NCBI GenBank assembly: GCA_964393895.1
Contig: CAYMWP010000002.1
Span: 62,001-126,000, forward strand
Source of the DNA: B4-G1 sp964393895
Lineage (GTDB): Bacteria; Chloroflexota; Anaerolineae; B4-G1
DNA: 64,000 nt
Direction: 5' to 3'
In this document: positions 1 to 10,017 of the stretch, one piece after another
Position numbering within the stretch: position 1 is the first letter of the stretch
How the letters are laid out: every line of letters begins with the position of its first letter
Notes under the pieces: model-generated
Told to the model about the DNA's origin: nothing
Seen by the model: the letters and a program-made list of their open reading frames with translations, nothing else
Database searches by the model: none
Program-made: the position numbers and the translations under genes

Positions 1-979
1 GAGGCAAAAAGGCATAGCGCGGCCAGCCCACCGAGAGCAGAATGAACCAACCCAGCCAGGCGATGACCACCAACATCAGCAAAGCCCAACGCAGTCCCTC
101 CCTGGACCGGCGCAGACTCAGTGTGGTCGCGTACAGGCAGCCGGGCAGAACCCAAGCGTAGGAGGCATCCTGGCCGGTGAGGAGCTTGATGCTGTCCAGC
201 ATTCGGCGTGGGGACAGAGTAAGTATGCCCCGGCTCAGAGCACCGGACCATTCCTCCACGTTTCGCGTTGCCAAGTACTCTCCAGTCGGGAAAAAGAATC
301 TCTGTCCCACATACCAGACAACCACACAGATCACGGCGACGAGGAGCGGCAGCACAAAGGCGGAGTGGGTGGCCTGACGATAATAAAGCCTGTCCGCGAT
401 CCATAGGAGAAACCAGGCGGGCAACAGCAAGAAGAACTGGTTCTTGGTGAGTATCGCCAACCCCAAAGCAAGGCCAACCAGGGCCAGTTCACCTCTCCTG
501 CGCCATACGCGTCCCTCATCCAGTGCCTTGAGCCAAAGCCAGGCCCCGAGGAGAAAGAACAGAGCCGCCGGCACTTCCCCCAAGACCTGCCGTCCCCAGC
601 GCAGGAGGTTGATCCCTGGCGACGACACGAACAGCAGAGTCCCTACCGTAGCCACTTTCCACCCGCCCAAACGGTGGGCCAGGGCGTAGAAAGCAGCTAC
701 GCAAAGCAGGAGATACACGACGACAGTCAGGCGAGCAGCCAGAAGCCCCACACCAGCGGCACGAAAGGCAATCGCGACAGGGAAGAACACTGTGGGGCCA
801 ACGGCCGGGCCGAACCAGTACATGCCTTTCAGCGCCAGCTCCTTGGCAACGAGCAGGTGTATTCCCTCGTCAAACCAGGTAGCAGGATAGGATTCGAGGT
901 TGCACAGCGCAAGGACAAGCACAACCACGACCAAGACGACTGCCCACAACGTCCGCCAGCTTATCAGACTACTCTTCAC
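1..979 (-). CDS. GT-C type membrane glycosyltransferase, partial (C-terminus beyond window)
   Basis: The frame is open from a GTG at 979 to the left edge with no stop, giving at least 326 residues. The protein starts with a hydrophobic helix followed by a first outer loop containing TWFDEG, then many further membrane helices and the segment GRQVLGEVP. The acidic pair in the first loop is the hallmark of GT-C (GT39/ArnT/PMT-like) enzymes that move sugars from polyprenyl-phosphate donors on the outer face of the membrane. The protein is a clear paralogue of the next two upstream genes. Its start overlaps the stop of its upstream neighbour by 11 bases, implying translational coupling. Donor and acceptor cannot be told from sequence. 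Confidence 0.8.
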   Translation of the reverse strand, partial: MKSSLISWRTLWAVVLVVVVLVLALCNLESYPATWFDEGIHLLVAKELALKGMYWFGPAVGPTVFFPVAIAFRAAGVGLLAARLTVVVYLLLCVAAFYALAHRLGGWKVATVGTLLFVSSPGINLLRWGRQVLGEVPAALFFLLGAWLWLKALDEGRVWRRRGELALVGLALGLAILTKNQFFLLLPAWFLLWIADRLYYRQATHSAFVLPLLVAVICVVVWYVGQRFFFPTGEYLATRNVEEWSGALSRGILTLSPRRMLDSIKLLTGQDASYAWVLPGCLYATTLSLRRSREGLRWALLMLVVIAWLGWFILLSVGWPRYAFLP

Positions 980-2534
980 CTCGTTCCACCCTGTACAGAT
1001 CGTATTCTCCCACGGATTTGACCAGTGCGCAACTCTCCCTCAGGAAATCACCAGCATAGATGCCAGTCCACTTGGCAAACGGCCCGACAATCAAGTACTC
1101 AGGATCAAACTCCTGAAACTCGTAGAACCCTTCCGGGTAGGGATCTCCCGAATAAACATGCTTGGTCACCAGCGTGATCAGAGGCTCAGGCGGATGATGG
1201 TAGGTGTGACGGGTAAGAATGTCAAGCTCATATTCGTAAGATTCGATCACGACATCCTCAGCCACGTGCTCGTTGATGTAGCAGGCAAATTCCTGAGCGG
1301 AAGCATCTTGCTCACCGACGATTCCCTTCACAACCTGCACCGGTGAACTTGCAAGCAGGGCCACCACCATGAGACCCACACTCAGTTTTCCAATAGTGGC
1401 CGTGTTACCCACTCGGATGCCAGCGACCAGTTGTCTAGGGGAGAAGGCAAAACCGCCCGACAAGTCATTCATCAGTTTCGCCAGAAAGATGTTACTGACG
1501 GCAAAAGGCACAAACACCTGCCGAGTCCATCCCAGTGACAGAAAGATGTACCACGTCAGCCACCCGCACGCCAGGACGGGCAAGAACCAATACCTAGCTC
1601 CTGATCCTCTTCCGCGACTCACGTTGACAAGTAGCACGTACACTATCCCAGGCATCCCCCACACCAAGAAACGGGAACGGATAAGGAACCGGGCTCCGGC
1701 TAGAATGGAATCCAGCGACAAAAAGAAGACGTTCGACGTCGCATTGTCCTGGGTTTGCAGCAGTATGTCGCTGATCCCCCGAATGCCCATCACATACACC
1801 ATGTAACCAAACCAGGCCAGGACAGCCGCTACTACCACCAACATCGGAATCACAAAATGACGATGTCTTAGCTTGCGGAAGCAAAGCCGGTCTGCAATCC
1901 ACAACACAACCAGGCAGGGAATGACCATCACAAAGATCCACTTCGCCAGAACCGCCAATCCCCAGAATACACCCGCCAGCGCCAGGACAACCCGCTTCGC
2001 ATCGCTGCGCTGCCTCATCCAGATCAAGCAGCCGGCCATCAGGTAAAAGAAGGCGGGAACCTCCCCCAACACCTGTCTACCCAGAAACAGCAGGGAGGTG
2101 AACTCATCGTAGACGACCAACACGAGCAGAGACGCAGCCACCAAAGCGACGCGGTCGCCATAAAGCTGCCTGGCGATAGAGTAGCAGGCTACCGTGGCAA
2201 GCAGAGTGAACCCTACCATCACCCATCTTGCCTGCAAGAGTCCAATGCCAAATAACTTGAAAACGGCCGCTATGGGAAGGAATACGGCAGGTCCTGTGCC
2301 GTACACTGAGAACATCCGGAAACCCTCTGAACTCAGGGTAGCATACTTGCCATACAGGACAACGTTCTTGGGAATCTGGATGAACTTGCCCTCGTCCCAC
2401 CAAGTGCGCGGATATGTCTCCAAGTTATAAGCACAGAGAAACAAAGTAACCACTAGAAGCAAGACAAAAAGTATCAGCCGCCCAAAAGCGGGATTGCTCC
2501 AAGGTCTGCCTGATGAGATCATTGTCTTCGTCAT
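969..2534 (-). CDS. GT-C type membrane glycosyltransferase (paralogue 2)
   Basis: 521 residues with about ten hydrophobic helices and a soluble C-terminal tail. The first outer loop carries RTWWDEGK, the acidic motif of GT39-like GT-C enzymes. The loop segment LGRQVLGEVPAFF and the tail motif FAKWTGIYAGDFL are shared with the neighbouring paralogue. The ATG at 2534 was preferred because AGGAG lies four bases upstream. In-frame starts at 2573 and 2561 are possible but have poorer spacing. Likely role: transfer of a sugar from a lipid-phosphate carrier to a surface glycan, glycolipid or protein. Specificity is unknown. Confidence 0.8.
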   Translation of the reverse strand: MTKTMISSGRPWSNPAFGRLILFVLLLVVTLFLCAYNLETYPRTWWDEGKFIQIPKNVVLYGKYATLSSEGFRMFSVYGTGPAVFLPIAAVFKLFGIGLLQARWVMVGFTLLATVACYSIARQLYGDRVALVAASLLVLVVYDEFTSLLFLGRQVLGEVPAFFYLMAGCLIWMRQRSDAKRVVLALAGVFWGLAVLAKWIFVMVIPCLVVLWIADRLCFRKLRHRHFVIPMLVVVAAVLAWFGYMVYVMGIRGISDILLQTQDNATSNVFFLSLDSILAGARFLIRSRFLVWGMPGIVYVLLVNVSRGRGSGARYWFLPVLACGWLTWYIFLSLGWTRQVFVPFAVSNIFLAKLMNDLSGGFAFSPRQLVAGIRVGNTATIGKLSVGLMVVALLASSPVQVVKGIVGEQDASAQEFACYINEHVAEDVVIESYEYELDILTRHTYHHPPEPLITLVTKHVYSGDPYPEGFYEFQEFDPEYLIVGPFAKWTGIYAGDFLRESCALVKSVGEYDLYRVERGEE

Positions 2535-2594
2535 AGTACTCCTGATGCCTTGTGAGGGCATCTCTCCTATCATCCAAAACTGGTCTGTGCTCGC

Positions 2595-4133
2595 CTATTC
2601 GCCTCCATCAAGGTCTACCATATACAGATCATAATCCCCAATAGACGTGATTAGTGTGCATCTCTGCTCCAAGAGATCCCGGGGATAAATACCCGTCCAC
2701 TTTGCGAAAGGCCCCCTGATCAGATATGTTGGGCGAAAGGCCAAGGGATCATAGATATCAGGAGGGACAGGAGTGCCATACCATATCTGCTCCGTGATCG
2801 CATTGGTGACTTCATAGGGCGGATGGTGGTACTTGTGGTCGGTCAGGAAATCTACCTCCCACTCCCAGGATTCAATCACTGCGTCGGTAGGAATATGAGT
2901 GTTGAGATAGTCGGCCAGCTCCCGCAACCCACTGTCAGGACTCTGCACAACCTGCTTCATCAGGGGCAACAGTCCCGACAGCAACAACGTCACAATCACT
3001 CCGCCAACAGCCACCTGGCCAACCGTCATAGGCAGCCACCGACCGAGCATTTGGGAACGTTCACCAGCCCAATTCCACAGATTGTCAAGCAGACGAGCAG
3101 AAAAGACAGCGCTGATTGCCGTCGGCACAAAGGCGTACCGCATCCAACCGATGGAAAGGAAGGCATACCACACCAACCAAGTAGTAGCAAACACCGCCAG
3201 AAACATCCAGCGATCTTCTCTTTCACCCCCACTCTGCAGACTCAGACAGAGCGTATAGAGCATGCCCGGTACTCCAAAAATGACCAATGTAGAACCAGAC
3301 AACTGAAGACCGGCGCTAATCACCTTCCGAAGAGAAAAGCTGAGAAGGTGCATGCCCCCTGCTGCTCCCAACTCTCTAACCTGCTGCCAGTAATCAGTGA
3401 AGCCCAGAGAAGCCGCTTGATATCCATACCACATCAACACACATCCACCGCTGACCAAAATGGGCACTATCACGTAGAGAATCGGCAGCCTCTTGCCGGA
3501 GGCGCGGTCAAGCAGCCAAAAAAGGGCCAAAGCCACCGGCAGTATGAGAATGAACTGGACCTTGGTAAGCATCGCCAATCCCCAGACCAACCCCGGCCAG
3601 ATCAGTGCCGTCCAGCGCGAGCGCTTCCATCCTCTGAACCACAACAGCGTGCCCAGCCCAAAAAAGCTCAGAGCGGGAACCTCGCCCAACACCTGCCGTC
3701 CCATAAACACAAATGACGTGAATTCGTGGTCGAAAGTGAATATCAACAGTAGCGACGCCAAAGAAGCCACCTTCATACCTGACATACCGCGCACAAGCAA
3801 GTAAAAGGCCGCAACCGCCAAAAGGGAGTAGAACACCATCACCAGACGGGCCTGGAGAAGGCCAATGTCGGCCAGGTGAAATACCAGAGCGATAGGCAAA
3901 AGAATGGTAGGGCCAGCCTGGATCGCCGGATCAAACTCTCGAAGTCCCTCCGGCAGATACATCATGGCATATTCGTGATACAGCACCAGGTTCTTGGGCA
4001 CTTGGAGGACCAGACCTTCGTCGAACCACGAAGCCGGGTAGACCTCCAACCTGTACAGACACAGAACCAGGGTGCCTGCAAGAAGGCCGACGAGCAGGAT
4101 TGCTTCCAGTCTACCGCCTCGCTCACTGTTCAT
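2595..4133 (-). CDS. GT-C type membrane glycosyltransferase (paralogue 3)
   Basis: 512 residues, polytopic. It has SWFDEGLVLQ in the first outer loop, FMGRQVLGEVPAL in a later loop and FAKWTGIYPRDLL near the C-terminus, all shared with the gene downstream. The start at ATG 4133 follows the upstream stop by a few bases and has GAGG about 12 bases upstream. The in-frame start at 4175 would reach 35 bases into the previous gene, so it is less likely. Together with the two genes downstream it forms a tandem array of diverged duplicates, probably adding different sugars to the same lipid-linked glycan. Confidence 0.8.
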   Translation of the reverse strand: MNSERGGRLEAILLVGLLAGTLVLCLYRLEVYPASWFDEGLVLQVPKNLVLYHEYAMMYLPEGLREFDPAIQAGPTILLPIALVFHLADIGLLQARLVMVFYSLLAVAAFYLLVRGMSGMKVASLASLLLIFTFDHEFTSFVFMGRQVLGEVPALSFFGLGTLLWFRGWKRSRWTALIWPGLVWGLAMLTKVQFILILPVALALFWLLDRASGKRLPILYVIVPILVSGGCVLMWYGYQAASLGFTDYWQQVRELGAAGGMHLLSFSLRKVISAGLQLSGSTLVIFGVPGMLYTLCLSLQSGGEREDRWMFLAVFATTWLVWYAFLSIGWMRYAFVPTAISAVFSARLLDNLWNWAGERSQMLGRWLPMTVGQVAVGGVIVTLLLSGLLPLMKQVVQSPDSGLRELADYLNTHIPTDAVIESWEWEVDFLTDHKYHHPPYEVTNAITEQIWYGTPVPPDIYDPLAFRPTYLIRGPFAKWTGIYPRDLLEQRCTLITSIGDYDLYMVDLDGGE

Positions 4134-4140
4134 GGTCGCG

Positions 4141-5679
4141 TCAATCCTCGATAACTCCAAACATACCAGCGCCATAGTGAATGGCCTGGCCTTCCGTCAG
4201 CACAAAGTACGCCAATTCTCCTCCGTGCTCCAGGGGGACTTGTATGAAGGCAAGATCTTCACCAAAGGATAGCAACTCTGGATCAAACACGGTCACCACC
4301 GTTTCCCCCTGGCTATCGGGCCGCAGTCGCAACTCAGCCGGCGTGACTACTACTTCTCGACGATCTTCTATCGGCTCTCCCGCTCCCTGCTCCCATTTGC
4401 TCACTATGCCAAAGGGAAGCATAGTGTACTCTGGCAGATAGTATTCCACGTGATGCCAGTTGGCCGCCAGAATGGCCGTTGAATCCGGCGCAAAGCTTCC
4501 CTCAATGACGGCGAAGCGATCCTGATAGTAGTGGTCCGAATTGAGCAGTGTGGCGCGGGTAAGCAACCGGAGCGGACCAGGCCCCAACGGGTATTCAGGC
4601 GACAGGAAAAAGATAGCAACGTTCGCTACCATCAGAAGCGCCGCCGTCGCCGCCAGCCAGCGGGAACGGGCCAGCAGCAATCGCTCCATTCCAACCGCGC
4701 TGATCAGCAACAGGGCAGGCAGAAACACAAAGACCAAGCCCTGCTGCCCCATATGAATGACGGCGTAAAAGACCAGGGTTGGGGCCATCCACAGGAGCAG
4801 GAATATCAGCCGCTCCCAGCAGCGTGGCCACTCGCGCCGCCAGAGGCGGTAGGCAGCGTAGACCAGAGCCGGCAGCAGACTGACGCCCCACCCGTAGGCG
4901 GCGTACATCGCCAGTTTGCGCAGGTTGCGCCCGACCCCCCACCAGCCCCCCCCCATAAAGACCGAGGTGGTGCTCTGGAAGCGACGAGTGAACTCGCCCA
5001 TCACACGCATATAGTTTGAGAAGCCGCCGTTCAGAGTCACCAGCGGAACAAACCAGGCCAGGCAGATGATCGCGCCCAAAACCCCGGCGACCAGGAAACG
5101 ACCCCACCCCACCCGGGCCAGGGCAAAAAGGAGCAACGGAGCCAGGAAGACGATGGTCTGCTGGCGCACACCCCCAGCGGCGGACAGGACAGCAACGGCC
5201 GGATACAGATAGCGCAAGTCGCCCTTCATCGTTTCGTACAGCCACCAGACGCTCACGATCACCAGTAGCGTGTCGAAGGTATGGGGGAGGGCAATCTCAC
5301 CATAGAACCAGAACAGGGGGGATGTGGCCAGGAACAGCGCGACTATCAGCCCTACCCGGCGGTTGAACACCGAGCGACCCAGGTAGAAGAGAGCGACCAC
5401 GGCCAAGGCACTGGCGACGACCGAGATCCACACCATCGTCGTCTGAGGATCGTGAAAGAACACGTCTACCAAGCGGCAGAGCCAGACGTAAGCGATGTAG
5501 CCTGGAGGATGCGGCTGCTCCTTGGCCACGTCGAACTCGCGCATAGCATAGGCAAAGTTGACCGAGTCCCAATGGTAGAGGATCTGCGAGCGAAAGGGGA
5601 TCCGGCTCAACAGCGTAAGCAGGAAGAGGCCGATGGCCATCCATGTATCCTGCCGGCGGTTGGGTGTGTTCTCCATCAT
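4141..5679 (-). CDS. PMT/GT39-like membrane glycosyltransferase
   Basis: 512 residues. A hydrophobic helix is followed by YHWDSVNFAYAMREFD and then EQPHPPGYIAYVWLCRL. The HPPGY loop is typical of PMT-like and DUF2723-like GT-C proteins. About ten membrane helices are followed by a C-terminal soluble region. The ATG at 5679 overlaps the TGA of the upstream gene (TGATGATG), so the longer 81-residue upstream extension is rejected. It is only distantly similar to the three WxDEG paralogues downstream. It probably transfers a polyprenyl-phosphate-linked sugar on the outer face of the membrane; substrate unknown. Confidence 0.75.
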   Translation of the reverse strand: MMENTPNRRQDTWMAIGLFLLTLLSRIPFRSQILYHWDSVNFAYAMREFDVAKEQPHPPGYIAYVWLCRLVDVFFHDPQTTMVWISVVASALAVVALFYLGRSVFNRRVGLIVALFLATSPLFWFYGEIALPHTFDTLLVIVSVWWLYETMKGDLRYLYPAVAVLSAAGGVRQQTIVFLAPLLLFALARVGWGRFLVAGVLGAIICLAWFVPLVTLNGGFSNYMRVMGEFTRRFQSTTSVFMGGGWWGVGRNLRKLAMYAAYGWGVSLLPALVYAAYRLWRREWPRCWERLIFLLLWMAPTLVFYAVIHMGQQGLVFVFLPALLLISAVGMERLLLARSRWLAATAALLMVANVAIFFLSPEYPLGPGPLRLLTRATLLNSDHYYQDRFAVIEGSFAPDSTAILAANWHHVEYYLPEYTMLPFGIVSKWEQGAGEPIEDRREVVVTPAELRLRPDSQGETVVTVFDPELLSFGEDLAFIQVPLEHGGELAYFVLTEGQAIHYGAGMFGVIED

Positions 5680-7313
5680 CAAGGCGCGCCTCCTGAATCC
5701 TCGACGCGGTAGACGCCAACATGGGGGGTGGAGAAGACCAGTGTCAGCCACGATGCACTCGCCGGATCGTAATCGCCCAGGACGCGCTCCGCCGGACCGC
5801 GGAAGACGTAATCCACCCCGAAAGTGCGCACGGTATCCAGACGTTCCTCGTCGGGCGCGGTGGCGTCGAAGAAACGGGCAACCCGCTCCTGTTTGTCGTA
5901 AAAACCCACCGTCTGCGCCCAATGGGCCAGGAAGGCCGTGTTCCCGCTGAGGGCCGGGACATATTGCCCAATGGTCAGGGAACTCAGAACGATCTCTTCG
6001 TCCTCCGCCTCCCCGTCCAGCCAGGCCAGGGCCGTCACGTCATCTCGATACAGATAGTAGGGATAGTCGTGCCGGGCCAGGTCGACGAATCGCCAGGCCC
6101 ACAGGTAGACATTGGTCGGCAGAACGGCGGCGATCAAAAGTGCTACGGCCCACCGACGCACCTCGACCCGCACGACGAGATCGTGCAGCCCTTTGGCGCA
6201 CAGAATCATCATCGGAATCTGCCAGCCATTGAGCATGTGGATTTGAAAATCAGTTGGGACATAGTTGAGGGCGGCCCCAGTCAAGAACCAGGCCATCACG
6301 AACAGGTTCTCCTCGCTCCACTGCCTTCTCAGCGCCAGCGCGATCCACGTCGCCACGGCCCCAATCAGTGGCAGCCCAAAGAGAATAACCAAATGCGGCG
6401 GCGATGGTGTATAGACGTCAGCGTTGGCGAACTGAGCCAGCACCTCTTCCCACAGCGGGTCTACCGTCGTCAAGATAACCGAGTAGACGGCGCCGGAACA
6501 GGACAGGGCGCAGAGGATCACCCCACCCCAAAAGAGCCGCCAAGGAAACACTCGTCGCTCCCACCAGACGGAAAGTGCGAACGCACCCACGATGCCGTAG
6601 ACTAACAGCAAATCGTAGGCGTGCATCCAGCCCAGCAGCAGCGCCAATAGGCCGGCAACGAGCATGTACCTCGTCCGCTCTTCCTTCCATCCCCGCCAGA
6701 CGAACTCGAGGGTCAGGGCGATAAAGGTCAGGGCGAAGGCGAAATGGGGATACCCCAGGATACACAGGAACGAGTTGCCCTCGGCAATGTACACGTCCAG
6801 TGGAAAAAGCAACTCCCCCTGGGTCAAGGTGTACTTGAGGACAACAAGCAACCAGCCCAACCCAGAGCTGAATACAACCAGCAAGAAAGCCGTGCGTCGC
6901 TGCCACACCTCCGGCAGGAACTGGGCAATCAGGCGATACACTGCCCACATGAACGAGCCGCCAGCAACCCAGCGAAAAGCCTGATAGACCGGCGCGTAAC
7001 CCAGGCCAGTCAGTTTGGAGACCCAGGCCAGCGCCCACCAGAGCAGGTTGAAGAAGAGTGGTTCGTTCGGCTCGGGCGTCAACTTGTTGCTGACCAGAAT
7101 CGAGCTTTGGAAGCTCCGCCACCAGGAGAGGTACTGACCGTGGTCCGGCACGTCCAGCATCAGCCCCATGAATTGCTTCTCCGGCGGGCTGGACACGTAG
7201 CCGTAGAGATAAGGCAGGCTGGTGACCACCAGGACGCACACGATGGTCGTCCATACGAAACGCCATTCCCGGCTGGAGATCAGTCTACGGCCTGTCGTCG
7301 GCGAGCTATCCAT
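5679..7313 (-). CDS. Polytopic membrane protein, probable GT-C glycosyltransferase
   Basis: 544 residues with roughly ten to twelve hydrophobic helices. The N-terminal outer loop contains LDVPDHGQYLSWWRSF, with an aspartate-rich stretch where GT-C enzymes place their catalytic acid, and a following loop contains PEPNEPLFFNLLWW. A soluble C-terminal part ends with a compact beta-rich segment. The start at ATG 7313 is supported by AGGAG six bases upstream; the 26-residue longer frame is not. It overlaps the upstream gene by eight bases. The family is not recognised with certainty; the GT-C role is inferred from topology and neighbours. Confidence 0.65.
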   Translation of the reverse strand: MDSSPTTGRRLISSREWRFVWTTIVCVLVVTSLPYLYGYVSSPPEKQFMGLMLDVPDHGQYLSWWRSFQSSILVSNKLTPEPNEPLFFNLLWWALAWVSKLTGLGYAPVYQAFRWVAGGSFMWAVYRLIAQFLPEVWQRRTAFLLVVFSSGLGWLLVVLKYTLTQGELLFPLDVYIAEGNSFLCILGYPHFAFALTFIALTLEFVWRGWKEERTRYMLVAGLLALLLGWMHAYDLLLVYGIVGAFALSVWWERRVFPWRLFWGGVILCALSCSGAVYSVILTTVDPLWEEVLAQFANADVYTPSPPHLVILFGLPLIGAVATWIALALRRQWSEENLFVMAWFLTGAALNYVPTDFQIHMLNGWQIPMMILCAKGLHDLVVRVEVRRWAVALLIAAVLPTNVYLWAWRFVDLARHDYPYYLYRDDVTALAWLDGEAEDEEIVLSSLTIGQYVPALSGNTAFLAHWAQTVGFYDKQERVARFFDATAPDEERLDTVRTFGVDYVFRGPAERVLGDYDPASASWLTLVFSTPHVGVYRVEDSGGAP

Positions 7314-8796
7314 CACACGCTCCTGACTTTGGTCGTCGTGAAGGCTCCCGGCGAGAAAGGAACCACAGGACAATGAGCAGACCCGCAACACCCACTAGGA
7401 GAGGCAAGAGACTGACTACACCGGGTAAGTGCAGAAACATCCCCAGGTTGCGGGCAATGTTCCCCGCCTGCCAATTGGGCCAGGCGTGTTCCAGCAGTGG
7501 ATTGCGGAGGGTGTCCGGTGGAAAGGCCTGTTCGGCCAGCGTCAGCCCCCAGGTAGCGACCAGCGACCATCCAAACAGGGCAGCGCCCAGAACCCGCATC
7601 CACATCCGGTCTCCCCACTCGCGGAAGACAAAGATGATGGGCATAGCCAAGAGAGGCAGCATCGGCAACAGGTAACGCGGGCCGATGGCGAATCCTCCCC
7701 ACCACATGATCGAGGAGGAGTTGAACAGGATCATCGCCGCTGTGCTGCTCGAGGCGACCCAGAACTCGGGCCGATGTTCGCCCGAACGGTACCACAGCCA
7801 GAACCCGGGCAAGGCCAACAGCATCAGCGGCGACAGCAAGAATAGCCCTCGGAACCTGCCAAAGGTGATCCCCCAAAAGGCGTCCCAATGGGGCAGCGTC
7901 AGGCTCATAAAGCCGGTGTGGTGCTGCTCCTGCCACAGTTCCGAGTGGCTGTAGCCCAATGATAGGGGCCCGCCGAAAACCACCGTGTTGTAGGCCATCC
8001 ATCCGGCGGCGACCAGCCCGCCGCTGAGCATCACCCAGCCAATACGCCGGCGGTCGGCCAGACGGACAAAGGTGTACAGAAACAGGATACCAGCGACGAG
8101 GGCCGCCGGGTACTCGGTGACGACGCTATAGCCCAGCAAGAACCCAACAGACAACAAGACGGGCGTCGAAGGCGGCTTCTTCCCCACAAAGATCAGGTAG
8201 AACGCAGTAAACAGACACGCCGCGCTGAGTTGGTGCCCGTAGAACGACCCGGCGTAGGCAAAGGCTGGCGTGAGCAGCCCGTAGCCCAGAACGACCCCAA
8301 TGCGAGGCCAGGGCCGGGCGGTGAATCGCGTCAACAGGCGATACATCAGCGCGCCCATCATAGCCGTGGGCAACGCCGCCGCCACAAAGGTCAGCACCAC
8401 CTGGGCAATGGCGAAACGCACCTTGTGCTCCAGCAAGCCGCTTCCCTCCTCGCGCAGTGTGGCCTGGAGTGCCTCGTTGTTGGCTAGTCGATCCATCAAG
8501 CCATCCATAACAGGCAGATCGAGGAATACCTTCAACCCTGCGTAGACCGGGATACCCAGAAAGGCGGCCCCTGGCGGCTTGTCGCTGTAATAGTGCTCCC
8601 CCACTTTGGCATAGTCCACGGTGTTCTCCACGTACTCGTCAATCTGGAAAGTGCCGTCCTCCACTACGGCAATCACCATGTCCAGCCGCGAGTTCTGGTT
8701 AGGGTCAGCCCAACGGGGAAGGGTATAGGTATAGCACAGGAGCAGCAGCAGAAACAGAATAACGGCCGGCCGGTTATCCCGCCAGGACTCTCTCAT
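7306..8796 (-). CDS. Polytopic GT39-like membrane protein
   Basis: 496 residues. After the first helix comes NQNSRLDMVIAVVEDGTF, then a loop with VGEHYYSDKPPGAAFLG. This resembles the DKxPG loop of bacterial mannosyl- and arabinosyltransferases of the GT39/GT83 type. About ten membrane helices follow, ending in a short basic tail. The ATG overlaps the stop of the upstream GT4 gene in an ATGA junction. Likely an outer-face sugar transferase of the glycan locus. The exact family and donor are inferred, not shown. Confidence 0.65.
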   Translation of the reverse strand: MRESWRDNRPAVILFLLLLLCYTYTLPRWADPNQNSRLDMVIAVVEDGTFQIDEYVENTVDYAKVGEHYYSDKPPGAAFLGIPVYAGLKVFLDLPVMDGLMDRLANNEALQATLREEGSGLLEHKVRFAIAQVVLTFVAAALPTAMMGALMYRLLTRFTARPWPRIGVVLGYGLLTPAFAYAGSFYGHQLSAACLFTAFYLIFVGKKPPSTPVLLSVGFLLGYSVVTEYPAALVAGILFLYTFVRLADRRRIGWVMLSGGLVAAGWMAYNTVVFGGPLSLGYSHSELWQEQHHTGFMSLTLPHWDAFWGITFGRFRGLFLLSPLMLLALPGFWLWYRSGEHRPEFWVASSSTAAMILFNSSSIMWWGGFAIGPRYLLPMLPLLAMPIIFVFREWGDRMWMRVLGAALFGWSLVATWGLTLAEQAFPPDTLRNPLLEHAWPNWQAGNIARNLGMFLHLPGVVSLLPLLVGVAGLLIVLWFLSRREPSRRPKSGACDG

Positions 8797-10004
8797 AGGT
8801 GTTCCCCCTGTCTAAAGGCGGCCTGTGCATACACCTCACTCAGTGGACGGCAGGCATTGCGATAGTCGTACTTTTCCTCGGCCAAGCGACGTCCGTTGGT
8901 CGCCAGCTCCCGACCCAGGGCGGGGTCGTTGAGCACACGCAGTACCTGAGCGGCAAACTCCTGCGGGGTATCTCCCACCAGGATATCCCGGCCCGGCATC
9001 ACCTCGATGCCCTCGTAGCCCAAAGTCGTGGAGACGATGGGGATGCCCTCGGCCAACCCATTAAGAATCTTGACCCGCATCCCGCCCCCAGCCAGCAACG
9101 GCACGATCATCGCCGCTGCCCGCCTTTGATAGGGCGTAGGATCCTCCACATAGCCGGTGACATTGACCCCTATCCCGGCATCGTTGAGCGCGAGCAACTC
9201 GGCCGGCGGGCGGGAGCCAACCACGTCGAACTGCACATCAGGCCGCTGCTGGCGGATGATGGGATAGACGCGACGGATGAACCAGTTGACCGCGTCAATG
9301 TTGGGCGGCCAATACATGGTGCCGATGTGCAGGATATGACGCGGCTCTCCACCCCTCTCGATGACGCTCACTTCGCCGGCATCAATGGCAATGGGGATGA
9401 CGGTGATGTCCACCGTCCGGTCGGCGGCCTCCTGTAAGGCAATCTCGTCCTCGTGACTGACAGCCAGTACCGCGTCGAACTCGCGCACCAGACGCCCCTC
9501 GTAGGATTTGATGAGCCGCCAATCTCGGCCCAGCAAGAGTTTACGCAACCCTGGCGACATGGTCTCCCACAGTCGTTTGTACAGCAGCCATAAGGCGTTG
9601 TGAGCATCAAGGATTTTGAAGGCCCCCCGCACCCGCTCAGCATACTGGGCCATATTGAGTTGGTCGGCGTGAGCCACGTCAAAGCACTGCTCCGCCGCCA
9701 ACCGGTCCACCAGATTGCGCATCGCCCTCCGATCATCCCGCACGATCATCCAGGGGTGTCCCATAAGCAGGCTACGAGCCATCGCCAGGCCATCCCGCAC
9801 CGCACCGCGCTCCATCGGCACGGTGTGCACTGCCTGACAGTACTGCTCCAGGTGGCGCACGTTCTCAGACGAATCACCGCGCACAAACGAAGCTAGCGTC
9901 ACGCGGTGCTCCTGAGCAAGGTACTTGATCACGTTGTAGGTCTTGACCTTGGGCCCGCTGTCGGGCGGATAAGGCAAGACCTGGGTAAGCATCAGAACAT
10001 TCAT
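8793..10004 (-). CDS. GT4 family glycosyltransferase
   Basis: 403 residues with the two-Rossmann layout of GT-B enzymes. It begins MNVLMLTQVLPYPPDSG, a glycine-bearing acceptor loop. The C-terminal donor half contains HIGTMYWPPNIDAVNWF and VKILNGLAEGIPIVST, with the E-G-P stretch typical of the GT4 nucleotide-sugar site. It looks like the exosortase-associated sugar transferase group (TIGR03087-like) rather than a classic capsule GT4. The ATG at 10004 has AGGGG five bases upstream; the frame could extend seven codons to 10025. A second gene of the same kind lies at 12386-13618. Cytosolic or membrane-associated, extending a lipid-linked glycan. Confidence 0.85.
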   Translation of the reverse strand: MNVLMLTQVLPYPPDSGPKVKTYNVIKYLAQEHRVTLASFVRGDSSENVRHLEQYCQAVHTVPMERGAVRDGLAMARSLLMGHPWMIVRDDRRAMRNLVDRLAAEQCFDVAHADQLNMAQYAERVRGAFKILDAHNALWLLYKRLWETMSPGLRKLLLGRDWRLIKSYEGRLVREFDAVLAVSHEDEIALQEAADRTVDITVIPIAIDAGEVSVIERGGEPRHILHIGTMYWPPNIDAVNWFIRRVYPIIRQQRPDVQFDVVGSRPPAELLALNDAGIGVNVTGYVEDPTPYQRRAAAMIVPLLAGGGMRVKILNGLAEGIPIVSTTLGYEGIEVMPGRDILVGDTPQEFAAQVLRVLNDPALGRELATNGRRLAEEKYDYRNACRPLSEVYAQAAFRQGEHL

Positions 10005-10017
10005 AGAGACCCCTGGG

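Noticed and set aside
2823..3716. 297-codon plus-strand frame
   Set aside because: It lies opposite a GT-C gene with clear motifs and shows low-complexity His/Gln-rich translation, typical of an antisense shadow.
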